Shown here in pieces: positions 11,766 to 22,900 of a DNA stretch of 64,000 bases. Source of the stretch: Metellina segmentata (taxonomy: Eukaryota > Arthropoda > Arachnida > Araneae > Tetragnathidae). Position numbers and translations under genes: made by a program. The DNA is taken from positions 80,951,627-81,015,626 of the forward strand of contig OX375878.1 in NCBI GenBank assembly GCA_947359465.1. Direction: 5' to 3'. The notes under the pieces were generated by a model. The model made no database searches. It worked only from the letters and a program-made list of their open reading frames with translations, and was not told where the DNA came from. Numbering within the stretch: position 1 is the first letter of the stretch; every line of letters begins with the position of its first letter.

Positions 11766-14052
11766 TTAAGATAGGATGGAATACAAATCAAGATCTATAA
11801 AAATAAAAATATTTTTATCAGTAGATTAATTAATAAGTTTGAACAGTTAATAATTGCATTGAGTTAAAGACAGTTTGAAAAAAAAATCTAAGGCCTTTTT
11901 GTGTACATCCCTTTAAAAGGCACGTCCGAGCAGAGTTCGGTGGAGTTTCTGTTCGCTAGACGACCCGAAATCTTCGTGTAGAAATATTCGTGCGGTAATT
12001 TGAAGATACAAATATTAACTCCCTGCTTGAAGTTCGCTCTTGTGATGACTTTGAAGCTCTTAATCTTCTTGGGGCCATCTCTCTGCTATACTGGACTGCA
12101 AGACGCCTCATGTTTGAGAAGACGATGGTGGGTGTAATTTAAAAAAAAAGTAATTTTTAAAAATTCATTATGATTATTAAATTTTTCCAAGTAATTTTAC
12201 CGGAATATTTTTTTTAATTAGCTAGGTTGAAGCATTTGAAAGGGGTATTCAAGAATATAATTTCTTTAAATTCTAGCTCTAATAAACAGTGTGTTAAAAA
12301 CTAGAGTAAAGTGTAACAAAAGTTGATGCTTGATTTAAAATTCATAATACTGAAAGACACTGGAAACTGTTTCTTCAATGATACAAACATTTTATGAAAG
12401 AATATACGCATGAATAGCGCTTAACTGACTTAGAAGTTATAAATTAATAAATTGATGCATTCCCTTCTGGTTATTAATCACTTTTTCAACCCAGAAAATA
12501 TAAAAATTGGAAGAAAAAAGAGGACTGAGGTTTTGCAGTTTTCCATTGAGAAAACAAGTGCTTGTAATAAGCAATAAAAAAAAATCTTTATGAAACGAAA
12601 ATCTGAAATTTTTTTAAACTAATGATTATAACCTTTGAGGCAATGATTAAACCAATGATTGATATTTTAGGGGAAATCAAATGTAATGTAATTTATTTAA
12701 AAGTGAAAATATTACAAATAATGTGTAATCGATACGATTTATGAAATGTAAGAGAATATTGACATCTAATATGGCACACCTAAAGGATTTGCCATAAACA
12801 CACAAAAAATTAACTTTACAAACATATTTAAATAATTTTTATGACTCCTTCTACACTAGAAGTTCAAAACATAGGAAACGAAATAAGTTTTTGAAGTTGA
12901 CAGCAAATATTGCTGTGAGCCTTTATAAGCTGGCAGCAAAAACTATTCAGCTCATGGTAAAACCTAATTTTTCCATAATAACGGTAACTTGCAGTTGCAA
13001 ATTTTTCTCTAAACTTAAAAACAATTGAATAAATAATGCAATGAGAAGAAAAAAAATACTTCACTTTTCTTGTAAGCTTTCTACAATTTCAAATACAACC
13101 CTATAATACATCTGAGATAATAAAAAACACTCAAATAATATATTGCAGACACGTTTATTTCCTTATCGAGTTTACGAAGGCATCAGTCAATAATTAGGCA
13201 AGAGAAAACTGCAGTTGTTTCATAACTACATAGTTAAAAGCAAGGTCTGCGATCACATGCACGAAACCATTTCTGAACTGGTCGATCAGCCTTAAAATAT
13301 GAAAGTATAGGACCATCCGCACTTATCCTCATTAAGGCACAGAGTTCTTTCTTTAAAAAAATATTTTTAATAACTGGTATTTGAAAAAGAAATAATGAAA
13401 CATTCGGTTTCAAATACTCGCAGCAAAACTTGCCGTAAGAGCCATTAATCGTCGCGGCGATTTTAGCCAAGCTCACGGCGTTTCCCGTGGTTGCCGCGAC
13501 TGATTTCGAGCCCTGCATGGCACCCAATACACTTTCATCGTTTCAGTTTAAAAAAATCTTCGCTGTTCGTCTCTGTTCTCGCCTTTTCGTCTTAACTGAT
13601 CGGTTTGATAACTCCCGAGGTACATTTTATATAAATTTCTCCCATGTAAGTAAATTCTTTGAGAAGCAACAACTGAAAACCTTATAGCTCAAAGTTTTGC
13701 GTGTCCAGTGTACAAATAAAAAGCATTAATTTAAAATTACATTAAACTTTGCAAACAAAAAAGAAAATCTTTCAACCTAAAACCTTCTATCCATATTGAT
13801 TCAACCAGTCATACATCTAAAATATCAGTCAATGAGGTTTCTGATCTAAATAACTATTTTTTTTTAATTCACTTAATTCGAAATAATAAAATAAAATTTT
13901 AAATTTAGAGATCGTAAAAATAATTGTACTACGCATATGGTATAAAAGTTTTCACGTCCAGTATTAAAAATATTGATAAGTTGATGTTCAATAAATTAAA
14001 AACTCTCACTTCACGGAGGGAAATATAATTTCTTTTACTTTCAAAATGGGTT
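11766..14052. other. Non-genic DNA with one CpG-richer patch
   Basis: Mostly AT-rich with no recognised element. At 13430..13527 there is a short CpG-rich patch inside a 97-codon minus ORF (13234..13527, beginning MGAMQGSKSVAATTG). It resembles no family I know and could be a pseudogene or repeat fragment. No splice-consistent continuation was found. Confidence 0.4.
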
Positions 14053-14135
14053 GATTGATGTTTGGTTTTATGGCGCAAGGGCCATATTTAGCCAAGCTGT
14101 GCCAAACACAACAAAGAGGAAGGAAAAACAAAAAG
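14053..14135 (-). repeat. Fragment of a second SINE-like family
   Basis: The run TTTATGGCGCAAGGGCCATA followed by TAGCCAAGCTGTGC matches the 3' part of the tRNA-like repeat at 23400..23625 (TTATGGCTTAAGGGCCATAA, ACTAAGCTGCGC). Only the 3' part is present. Confidence 0.5.
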
Positions 14136-14282
14136 GAGAGTAAAATTGCATTAAACTTTCACAACAAACGTGTTTAATGGTTCACACTGTAAATACATTC
14201 ACACAAAAAAATCTTTTTGTATTTATTTTTAAGTAATTACAATAATTAATTTTAATTTATTTTTAAATAATTACAATAATTC

Positions 14283-14441
14283 ATTTTAATTTATTTTTAA
14301 ATAATTTAAATAATAACTTGTTATTAAAAATAATTTAAATAATAGCTTGTTATTTTTAAATAATTTAAATAATAACCTGTTATTTTTAAATAATTTAAAT
14401 AATAACTTGTTATTTTAAATATTTTAAATAATAACTTGTTA
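14283..14441. repeat. AT-rich minisatellite, about 30 bp period, 5 units
   Basis: AATAACTTGTTATT (or one-base variants) recurs at 14312, 14341, 14371, 14401 and 14430, separated by ATTTAAAT-type spacers. The period is 29-30 bp. Confidence 0.8.
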
Positions 14442-14488
14442 AATAAGTCTCAAGCATTTTCAGCACCATAAAATACAAATACTCATAA

Positions 14489-14594
14489 TTAGGAGGCGTT
14501 GTCCTTGGATCCTTCCATTCGGGATAGATCCTGGACTATCGCCAATAGCCTGTCGTGTTCTTCAAGTGTGACGGTAATTAACTACCTACCTACC
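14489..14594 (+). mobile_element. 5'-truncated SINE, main family
   Basis: Only the 3' third is present: GAGGCGTTGTCCTTGGATC, then the CCAATAGCC block, and a 3' tail AACTACCTACCTACC. The pol III promoter end is missing, as expected for incomplete reverse transcription. Confidence 0.8.
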
Positions 14595-15668
14595 ATTGTA
14601 TGCAACGTTTCGTTTCGTAACAGGAAACTAATCTTATTATTGGATCATTTAAAAAATTAATTTTTTGTAATTTAATTCGAAATAGTAAAATAATGTTTCT
14701 ATATATTATATAAGATTTGGAGATTTCAAAACTAACTGCTCTAAATGTTTTCGCATTTAGCTTTTCTCTGAGTGGCAACTATAAAATATATTCAGACACA
14801 GAGCGTTGAGGCAGAAAAGGAATACTCGAGTTGTAAGGATTTTGCTAATCCAGACAGCCGCTTCTGAAAGTTTTTTGCTAATTAAGAGTTAACCGTAATA
14901 TAATCAACAATCACGTAGGTTCAATGTTTCACTACTAATGCCTTTTCGATATCAAAATGCAATACATCTCGGGTAAACGTAATATTTGTGTTTCTGGGAT
15001 TATTCTATGGTAAATGTGAACAAAGAATGGATTCCTTCTTTACGCACGATATAAATTTCGTTGCGCCTCTAAGTCAAAATAAAAATAAATTATAATAATA
15101 ATATAAGGATGTGGGGTGCCGTTATTGTAAATCAGTGTTCCACAACTGAAGCTCTACGGCTATCAAACCCTTAAAATGAATAAGCAAAACTTTTCTTCCT
15201 TATTCATCCTCAGAATTGTTGATGAGTACATTAGTACAATTAATGGTATTGGAATCAAGTTCCTCTTGCTAGGAAATGAGGCCTTTTACGTTTCAATCTG
15301 TGAAATACAAATTTTTCTAGCATAATATATATGCAGCTACACTCATAAAAGTATTCTCATGGACAAAAAGATCATCTATTACGCCTTCATCCTCACCAGA
15401 CTCTTGACTTCAATTGTTATAGGACTTCTCTAGCTCATGCGGAATTTGTGACCCGAATGTCGTCTGAAGTGTAATGTCACTTTGAAGTCTCGACGCGCTC
15501 ATTGAGTTGCTAAAACAGGCAACAGTAAAATTGTATTTTGATAGTATTTATATTACTTAAAATCTCCTAAAATAAAATTCACCGAACCCCCATAGCGCTT
15601 TAATGGCACCGTGTACTCCATATGTGTTATATTCTGGATTGTATAATTAAACACTTATGATAGGGGGA
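14595..15668. other. Intergenic DNA downstream of the fucosyltransferase
   Basis: About 1.07 kb of AT-rich sequence with no recognised element. It would include the 3' UTR of the minus-strand fucosyltransferase. I see no convincing canonical poly(A) hexamer on the minus strand close to its stop. Confidence 0.4.
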
Positions 15669-17000
15669 TCAAAAAATGTTTCGAAATCCTTTCTTTTTAG
15701 ACCACCTCCGACACGAAGCACCTGGTATCCACCACGACCATAAATTATTCGGCAACTTGTTAACAGTTTTGTGGACGTTATGAAGACGTTCACACAGGTC
15801 ACACATCCACGGATGCAAATGAACCACGTACCGCGCCTTCCAGTCGAAGAAGCTCTGGTACCAGGAAACATTCCCCGCGATGGCAGCTAAATGATCAGCA
15901 AGGGCCTTAGGACTTGGAAAGAGTGTTGCATCTACAAACGAATGCTCAGGTGCTATGGCACTGTAGTTAGCCCCACCAAACACCACTGGCACTGTGTCAT
16001 ATTGCAAAGCGTTGAAGAACTTCTCTGTCACATAGTCTTTACATATGGAATTCTCAAAAGAAAGGTAATACTTGTAATTACTCAACAGCTTGTAGCACGC
16101 TTTTGACTGCGAAGGTTCACATTTGCGTCGTCTGCTGCATTTGCCGTACACGTCGACACTGAAGTACTTCCGAAGCTCCTTGACGTACGCTTCTCGCCTG
16201 CCTTCAGTTCTACAATTACTCACCATCCATATTGCGCCATTTCTTTTGGCAGCAGGCGAGTTTTCGTTGATGCTCGTCCTTCTTCTGCAGGAGTCATTGG
16301 CGAAGACAATCTCGCCATATTTCACTTGAACGTGAGAATCAGAGCGATACGTCATCGTCCAATTAAAGAGCGATTTAATGAGGTGCCACTTCATAATCGC
16401 GTACTTCGGTGGCTCCATGCTGTACAGTATCCATATCTGGTCCCGACGGACTCGTTTCGGAATGTTCGAAGCGTTGATGTCCCGCGCGTGGAATATGACG
16501 GCATCGGCGTGAGTCAGCAGGGATTTGTTTGAAGTAATGAAGCAGTTGGTGAGTTCGCAGTTGTATTGTTCGAATGTCATTCGCCCCTTTTGAAAAAAAT
16601 AAAAATCATCGGAGTACCTTTCACTGAAATAGGTTGTCCACAGCAGAATTGTTTTCGATGGTGTTTTATTCTGGCCTGTTTTATTGACTCTTATTCTCAA
16701 GGTTCTGATTTGTCCGGGAACAAATACCTCCTCCCAATTGAGAGAATAAGAACTATTACAAGTCTGATAAAGGGCTTCAATGGTGTGTTCAACCACTTCT
16801 AAAGGGTATAAAAATAACAAGAACGCAATTGTCGATACGCCAAAGGTAACATATACTCTGCTACGCATGATCCATAAAGCTGTTCTTTGACTAAGCAGAG
16901 TGATGTACAATCTTCCAACTTTCTTTCCTGACATTGTGTAACACATCCTACAGCAGTTATGCCTAAAATGCAAGTAAAAGACCATTAATTGGTGTAACAA
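15669..17000 (-). CDS. GT10 family alpha-1,3-fucosyltransferase (single exon, Golgi type II membrane protein)
   Basis: This uninterrupted 443-codon frame encodes a GT10 enzyme, expected to move fucose from GDP-fucose in alpha-1,3 linkage to GlcNAc of glycans in the Golgi lumen. Met45 (16866..16868) begins a short basic tail and a hydrophobic anchor (about residues 49-70, VYVTFGVSTIAFLLFLYPL), so initiation there fits type II topology better than the first Met. Landmarks in order: CELTNCFITSNKS (148-160), ADAVIFHARD (165-174), WILYSMEPP (190-198), WMVSNC and VDVYGKC (258-288), and the diagnostic GDP-fucose motif FENSICKDYVTEKF (315-328) followed by VPVVFGGANY. Several N-glycosylation sequons are present, and the C-terminus is Cys/Trp-rich as usual. 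Length and motifs look intact. It is not clear from sequence whether it is a core N-glycan or a Lewis-type (FucTC-like) enzyme. The absence of introns could mean a naturally intronless gene or an old retrocopy. Confidence 0.9.
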   Translation of the reverse strand: MLHQLMVFYLHFRHNCCRMCYTMSGKKVGRLYITLLSQRTALWIMRSRVYVTFGVSTIAFLLFLYPLEVVEHTIEALYQTCNSSYSLNWEEVFVPGQIRTLRIRVNKTGQNKTPSKTILLWTTYFSERYSDDFYFFQKGRMTFEQYNCELTNCFITSNKSLLTHADAVIFHARDINASNIPKRVRRDQIWILYSMEPPKYAIMKWHLIKSLFNWTMTYRSDSHVQVKYGEIVFANDSCRRRTSINENSPAAKRNGAIWMVSNCRTEGRREAYVKELRKYFSVDVYGKCSRRRKCEPSQSKACYKLLSNYKYYLSFENSICKDYVTEKFFNALQYDTVPVVFGGANYSAIAPEHSFVDATLFPSPKALADHLAAIAGNVSWYQSFFDWKARYVVHLHPWMCDLCERLHNVHKTVNKLPNNLWSWWIPGASCRRWSKKKGFRNIF

Positions 17001-17828
17001 GTTTTTCCTACGTACAACACATTTTCATTCAGCAGAAACCTTATAATTTAAAGAAGTTCTATATAATCTTTACAAGAAGCATACATAATACTTTGTTGTA
17101 GTGAATAAACAAAAAATAAATTTCTTTAATAGTGTCTACTAAAAAATAATTTTCTTCATTAGTGTCTACTAAAAAATAAATCATTTCAGCGTAGTGAGAT
17201 AAAGATACTATTTTATAAAAACAACTACTAATTTTTTTTTACTATGAAAATGAAATTCTGTTAACCAGCGATAGGCAATTCTATTACGAAAAATTCAAAT
17301 AAAAATGTGGAGAGTCTTTATTTTATAAAAACTCGTGATGTTTAAAATTTAGATTACTGGATTATTTTTATCGTAGAAATAGTTGAAGGAAATGTATGAT
17401 TATTGAATTCAGAAAGAAATGTTCAGATATATGAAAACCTTGTTTATGCTGTAAAATATTATAATGCTCTTTAATTTATTACAAGACTTTAAACGACACG
17501 AATTTAACTGAATAGCACTGTTATTCACACTCTAATTTAGTAGATTGAGAATTCACAAAAGATTATTTTTATTCTAAGGTTTAAGAATATAGACCGAATA
17601 TGTCTTGTGAGTGAGAAAAGGATATGCTTTCAGCCCACTCAACATATAACCAAGTATACATAGTTTATGTCTCTAAACTTGTGGTGTGATTTTCACTCTA
17701 ATTTAGTAGATTGAGGATTCAAGAATTGCTTTTTCTTCTAAGGTTATCCTTAAGTAATATAGACCAAAGATGTCTTGTGAGTGAGAAAAGGACATGCTAT
17801 TCAATCCCACTCCACATGGAACAAAGTA
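17001..17828. other. Upstream region of the fucosyltransferase, with a local duplication
   Basis: AT-rich sequence with no ORF. A stretch of about 135 bp at 17527..17662 is repeated in diverged form at 17694..17830: both contain CACTCTAATTTAGTAGATTG and TGTCTTGTGAGTGAGAAAAG. A smaller direct repeat of TAGTGTCTACTAAAAAATAA sits at about 17130 and 17160. No promoter motif is clear enough to name. Confidence 0.6.
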
Positions 17829-19827
17829 TAGGGTCCATTTGGGTAATTGTAAACAAGCTATACTATTCCGAAACTAGAAAGCTGTGAAATATGAAAGGTG
17901 GTAACCCTGAAGATGCAAACAACAGTTTTGAACCAGAGCTGATAACAATCTGTTCAATCAAAAATTTTTTGAAGCATTTGAGTTTTAAAGTAGTTGTGTG
18001 CTGCATTTTCTGTTGCCCTCCATATTCTATTGCAAGGTATATTGTCCCAATTCTTTACTATTGTCAGTTATGTCTCTATCTAACAGAAAGTCGTTGACCT
18101 TTGCTTCTGGGAACTTTAATGCACTTACAGTTCGATGTTTACAATAACCCCCTATTTTTCAAAGGACGGAGTAAGTGTAAATATAAATTTGACAATAGTT
18201 TCGTTCAATTTGGTAGGAAAACCAATGTGTTTTTCTGCGTCATTTTGTATTTAATCGTATTTAGTACGTTTTTTGCTTTTTATTGTATTTTTGTGTTCTT
18301 AAGGAGCAGAAAGACTGATTTACTTACAACAAGTATAGATAAAATAGTTAAGACATAATGCGCTACAAGAACCGGAAGATAATTCGTCAGGAGTCAGTGG
18401 TGCAAGAAATTGGAAACGACATCAACAAATCGCCCTTTGATGAGTACTGTCCATTTAGAGGTGAGATAGTCCCTACTGAAGAGAATGAACCGTAAACTGA
18501 CATGCTTTGGATTTGTTTTAATAAAACCAAATGCTGAAGTGAGTGAAAATGGGAAGTGATGAAGAATGGGAGTGAGTGAAGACCAAAAGTTACAGACATG
18601 GTGGCAATTTTCAGCAGGAGCATCAGCAGAAATAATGCCTCAACATATTCAAAGAGCCATGTGAAGAAACCAGGAACTCGTCTAAAACATCACATATATG
18701 GTGAAGTTCTTACAACTGGCCAAGTTCAGTCACGCCTGAAAGAAGCAGAAGAAAAAAAGGACAAAAGGAATACGAGTTAGAAGAAAGTGAAAGTCAGAAG
18801 TAAGCAAGATTACAAGAAAAAAAGCAAATGGAAGAAAAAGGTGCACTCGAGGACAGCGAGGACGAGGAACTATTGGAACAAATGACTGAAATTGACGATG
18901 AAGAGTTTAAAGATCTCCAAACATCCAAGTAAAATATGGAAGACAAGCTTCTAGAGGGAGATACATAATTGGAGCCACTGATGGTAGCCATTGAAACGAC
19001 TAACTTTCAGCTTGTAGACGTTGAGGGGGAAAAGAAAGAAACCCCATTTTTCGTATGTGTGCAGAGTGGATGCCATTTCAGAAGAGGATTTTGTGATCAC
19101 CGGACTCAAAAGCAGTGAGAATGCTAAGACTAAATTCGTCCTAGTTGGAAAAGACAAATACTGTGTTATCAAAGACCATGTGAAAGCAATTTTACCTTCT
19201 TCAACCTGTTGCAAAGAAGACCTTATAGATTCGAAGATTCTGTGAAAATGTGAAAAATGTTTGTTTGTTTTTTCCACAAAAAAATTGTATTTTTTTTATT
19301 TTTTAATTTTTTTGTTTTTTACGCTAAATACATTCTTAGTTCAGTAAATGATTGAATTATTTATTCTTAAGTATTCCTGGAAATTCACTTCATGATAAAT
19401 GCAACTTTCATGTGTCTTACGATATTTTACTGGAGTATGAAGTGGTAGTATAGTGTAAATGTAAACATCAAATCGGGGAACTTGTAAACACGGTATTAGA
19501 AGTGTCAAAATATCAATGGAGTTCCTTCTACTGCCATGATTTCTGCTCGCACTGCATTTGTTCAGTATTCAATAGCAGGAGGAAAATCTTTGTGTACAAT
19601 TACCCCTACTTTCAGGGGTATTGTAAACACTCCAGGTTATTGTAAACAGCCGAATACGGTGTGAAATTTCTTTTCTGGAATATTTGTAATAGTAAAATAT
19701 CAAAGTAGTATAGTGGCAAATTAGTTCAGTAGGGTGAACAATGTTTTACTACTTCATCAAGAGTTTAAAAATAGGGATTAAAAATGAAAGATGAAAAGTT
19801 TGTTTACAAATTCCTCGTCTGACCCTA
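17829..19827 (+). mobile_element. TA-flanked terminal-inverted-repeat DNA transposon (Tc1/mariner/pogo-type), decayed
   Basis: The left end is TA then GGGTCC..GGTAATTGTAAACAA (from 17831). The right end, reverse-complemented, is GGGTC..GAGGAATTTGTAAACAA, closing at 19825 and followed by TA. The inverted ends plus a TA dinucleotide on both sides give a roughly 2.0 kb element. The GTAAACA motif recurs near both ends, which could be subterminal transposase sites. The interior holds the broken coding remains listed separately. Confidence 0.75.
18587..19245 (+). pseudogene. Degenerate transposase C-terminal region inside the TIR element
   Basis: Broken plus-strand frames encode pieces resembling the charged tail of pogo/DDE-1 type transposases. 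One is a GEVLTTGQVQSRLKEAEEKK segment near 18700-18760, then Lys/Glu-rich sequence. The other is a terminal FSYVCRVDAISEEDFVITGL... segment (19021..19245) that stops near the right inverted repeat. Many stops separate the frames, and no DDE triad is visible, so a large part of the gene is missing or decayed. Two small ORFs at 17891..18097 and 18101..18358 lie 5' and may be further remnants. Family assignment is tentative. Confidence 0.45.
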
Positions 19828-20326
19828 CGTAATTTATCTCCCTAAAATAAAGCAACGAAATACACTTTAAAACTTTAAACAGTCAATTTAGTTGACAAAT
19901 TCGATGACTTAAAATCCAGGAGGGGAGAGCTCGGACATACATGATCATTGCAGTTTCGACAAAGAGAGTTGGAGAGTTCCAATCTCTCTCGCTAAAAGAT
20001 AAAATAAATTCTAAATTCAATTTCTCTGAGCAAACTGGAAATTGAATTAAAGAAAGATAGTGGAATGAAGATAGGATATCCATCGGAGACATTGCAGCGG
20101 AAAATATTGAATTCCTCCAATTTCGGAGAGAGGAACCATCCGAGCAGAATTACAAAATTTTATTCCGCAATCGATTTTAAAATGATACAATCTCTCTAAA
20201 AAGCCTCAACGGATGTAAAAATACAGATAACTGTTCAATTTTTCTTGTTCTCTTTATTTTGTAAATGAATTATCTCGTGGTGCCTTGTATAAACCATTGC
20301 AAAATTAATTCCTCCTTTTGATTTAA
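19828..20326. other. Non-genic spacer, nothing recognised
   Basis: About 0.5 kb with no element ends, and only chance ORFs. Confidence 0.45.
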
Positions 20327-20627
20327 TGGGCCGCGGTTGCCCTGTTGGAAGGACAACATATTATTACAAGAGTGGCAAATGAGGTCGAGCCAAAGACCTC
20401 GTATACCAGTAGGATGGTGCGTGTTAAATCTGTCATGGCCTTTAAAATAATCATCTTGGAGTGGTAAGGAAGTTTGGAGAGTGGAGTACCAGCCCAGGAT
20501 CTCATCATGTGACAGTGATTCAAAATTACGAGGTGTTGTCCTCGGGTTATTCCATTCGGAACTCATCCCGGATCGTCAACAATAGCGCTTTGTAGTGCTT
20601 ATGTGCGTCGTTAATAAACTACCTGTC
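20327..20627 (+). mobile_element. SINE, main family (full length, diverged)
   Basis: The head GGGCCGCGGTTGCCCTGTTGG is followed by the family landmarks TGTCATGGCC, GGAAGTTTGGAGAGTGG and CGAGGTGTTGTCCTCGG. The tail is TTAATAAACTACCTGTC. It appears diverged from the promoter consensus. Confidence 0.8.
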
Positions 20628-20892
20628 ATTTAATTTAAACTCTGGACAGACAACTTTAATTTAAACAGAGAATATTCCCCATCCGGTAAAAGATTTTACT
20701 TGCTACTAGTAGATCGAATTGCAAAGCAGACTTGTAGCAACACACGTCCCAATGCATGTCCTTATACCAATGAAAACACTGAATTAAGATCAGTTCCATG
20801 CAGCGAGTATTTATCAAATTAATTACCAAGAAAAGATTAGAAATATCTTAATTATTCTCTTACAATCTAACTCATCACATTGTTTACTCCAT

Positions 20893-20945
<53 letters not shown>

Positions 20946-21560
20946 CAATTCCTAAATTCTGTAATGCAGTAATATATTAGCAGAGTGTTACTTACCTAGC
21001 ATTCTTCAAGCGTCACACTCTCCTAAATGAAAACTATTTCCAATCTGTCTTTCAATTTGCCAGAGCAAGAGAATAAATATCCAGGAAGTATTGAGCAATA
21101 TTTAACCATTTTCTTTAACACGCATGCGCACGCTCGTGAAATGTTTTGGACATCCGGACAGACAATGAATAGGAAGCTTTGACTGTCAAAACTCCCAGCG
21201 TAATCTATTGGTCTGATTTTCTAAAAACATAAATACTTTAGTTTTATTGTGCAACGCAACAAACCGTCGCTCGTTTCTATTTTTACTGCCTAGAGAAAAG
21301 AAGACATTCAGGTGAAAATTCCAAACGGATGAGCGTGAGCCATTAACGGTGCTTTGAATAAATGGGCCCACTGGGAAACGAAAAGTCCACACCCTGAACG
21401 ACATTGTTAAGGTTACAACAGTGATCGGTATTCGTAATTATATATTTCGTATTCATAAAGTGCTCTAAAAGAATGGCTATTATTCAGGAACAGTTTCCGA
21501 TTGTGCGCTCGCTGGTAAAAGAGGAACAGAGAAAATTATAAAATTATTTTTATTCTTTCA
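20628..21560. other. Non-genic spacer containing a TA microsatellite
   Basis: No gene is recognised. A (TA)n tract of about 48 bases lies at 20896..20943. A 72-codon minus ORF at 21186..21404 looks like chance. Confidence 0.5.
20896..20943. repeat. (TA)n microsatellite
   Basis: Uninterrupted TA dinucleotide repeat of about 24 units. Confidence 0.95.
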
Positions 21561-21868
21561 GGTAGGTAGATACTTAATTAACGTAGCACTAGAGAAAAAC
21601 AACGGGCTATTGCCGACTAGATGGTTCGGGATCAACAACCGAAGGGAAAGATCCGTAGACAACATCAGGTAATTTTGAATCACAGTTAGATGACGAGACA
21701 ACACTTGAACTGGCAAACCCAGTCCCCAAACTTCCACACAACGCAGACGTGAGGATATTTGATGCCACGACAGTTTTATCATGCCCAAGCGCCCGTTTAC
21801 AAGACAGTATTTGACTGGACCTGGTTTGGAACTCACAACTCTTCGGTTGCCAGTCCGTTATACTTCTA
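21561..21868 (-). mobile_element. SINE, main family (full length)
   Basis: Reverse orientation: it opens on the plus strand with the complemented tail GGTAGGTAGATACTTAATTA, passes CATCAGGTAATTTTGAATCA and CAAACTTCCACACAACG, and ends with the complemented tRNA-like head (AACTCACAACTCTTCGGTTG). Confidence 0.8.
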
Positions 21869-21932
21869 AACGGTCTACACCTACACTACCCTACAATAAC
21901 AGACTGGACAGGAAGATGTGATGGTATAAGGG

Positions 21933-22396
21933 AAATTATACATACTTTAATAGGGTATGGTCCCTCACGTGCTGCAATGACACTAGCAACCCTTATGGGC
22001 ATACTTTCAACAATGTTTTGATACACAGCTATGGGTATTTGTGTTCATTCCTGCTGCAAGAATGTCCCCAGCTCAGCTGTAGATTTCGGACGTGGTTCCC
22101 TGATCCGTAATAGTCGCTCCAACGCGTTCCACAAATTTTCTATGGGGTTTAGATCGAGACTCTGAGCAGGCCAGGGAAGACGTTTTACATCCATATCTTG
22201 ATACCACTGCTTGACAGAGGCTACAACATGACATGGAGCGTTGTCGTCCTGGAAGTAACATTCGCCCATTCCATAAAATTGCCAGAGCGTAGGAAGAACC
22301 TGATTGTCTAAAATGTTCATTTGGGCGTCGGCGTTCAATTGACCAGGAACAACATACAAAGGTCCCAGGCCATATTTCAAAAACACCCCCAAACAA
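21933..22396 (-). pseudogene. Tc1-like transposase, C-terminal fragment with a premature stop
   Basis: The minus frame from about 22392 reads through GLGPLYVVPGQLNA, then FQDDNAPCH (second catalytic Asp region) and SLDLNPIENLW (third acidic residue, DD34E type). This is the C-terminal catalytic half of a Tc1-family transposase, a DNA cut-and-paste enzyme. At 22045..22047 a TGA interrupts the frame where the family usually has Trp. In-frame homology then continues (PIAVYQNIVESMPIRVASVI) to about 21935. The N-terminal HTH and first Asp region are absent at the 22396 edge, so it cannot be active. Terminal inverted repeats were not found. Confidence 0.85.
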
Positions 22397-22460
22397 GTAG
22401 TCGGATTTTATGCAAATCCGCTGGCGTCCGGTCCATTATTGTAGAGTATGGTGTGTGTTA

Positions 22461-22779
22461 AGGTCTGCGGTAGCTCAGTTGGAAGTACAACGGATTAGCA
22501 AACGGAGAATCACGAGTTTGAAACTAGGTCCAGAAAAAAATCGTCGTGTACACGGGAGGTGGTAAGCAGGTTAAATCTGAAGTGGCCTCAAATGTCCTTA
22601 CGTTGGCAAGGCGTGGAAGTTTGAAGAGTGGGGTAATACCTCCGGTGTTGTTTTCGTCATCTGACACTGGTTCAAAATTACGAGGCGTTGTCCATGGATC
22701 CTTCATTTCGTGTTTGATCCCGGGCCATCACCAATAGCCCGATATGTTGTTCCAGTACAACGTCAACTAATTACCTTCC
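22461..22779 (+). mobile_element. SINE, main family (best box A copy)
   Basis: The head contains TAGCTCAGTTGG at about 22471, matching a tRNA box A, then a degenerate box B (GAGTTTGAAAC). The body and tail follow the family order and end TAATTACCTTCC. This copy gives the clearest support for tRNA ancestry. Confidence 0.85.
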
Positions 22780-22900
22780 AATCTTTCGATTTCAAGAATA
22801 CCACTATGAAACCAAATGGTTTATTACAATTTCGAATGAGGACAATAGAATTTCCTATAATTAACTCATCTACTCATAGTAACTGCGTAAACGTGTTCTG

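Noticed and set aside
15891..16802. Several plus-strand ORFs of 68-78 codons opposite the fucosyltransferase
   Set aside because: Antisense shadows of a strong GT10 frame; no domain or splice logic of their own.
22471..22520. Possible functional tRNA genes at the box A/box B motifs
   Set aside because: The motifs head repeated SINE bodies, box B is degenerate and no acceptor stem can be paired by eye.
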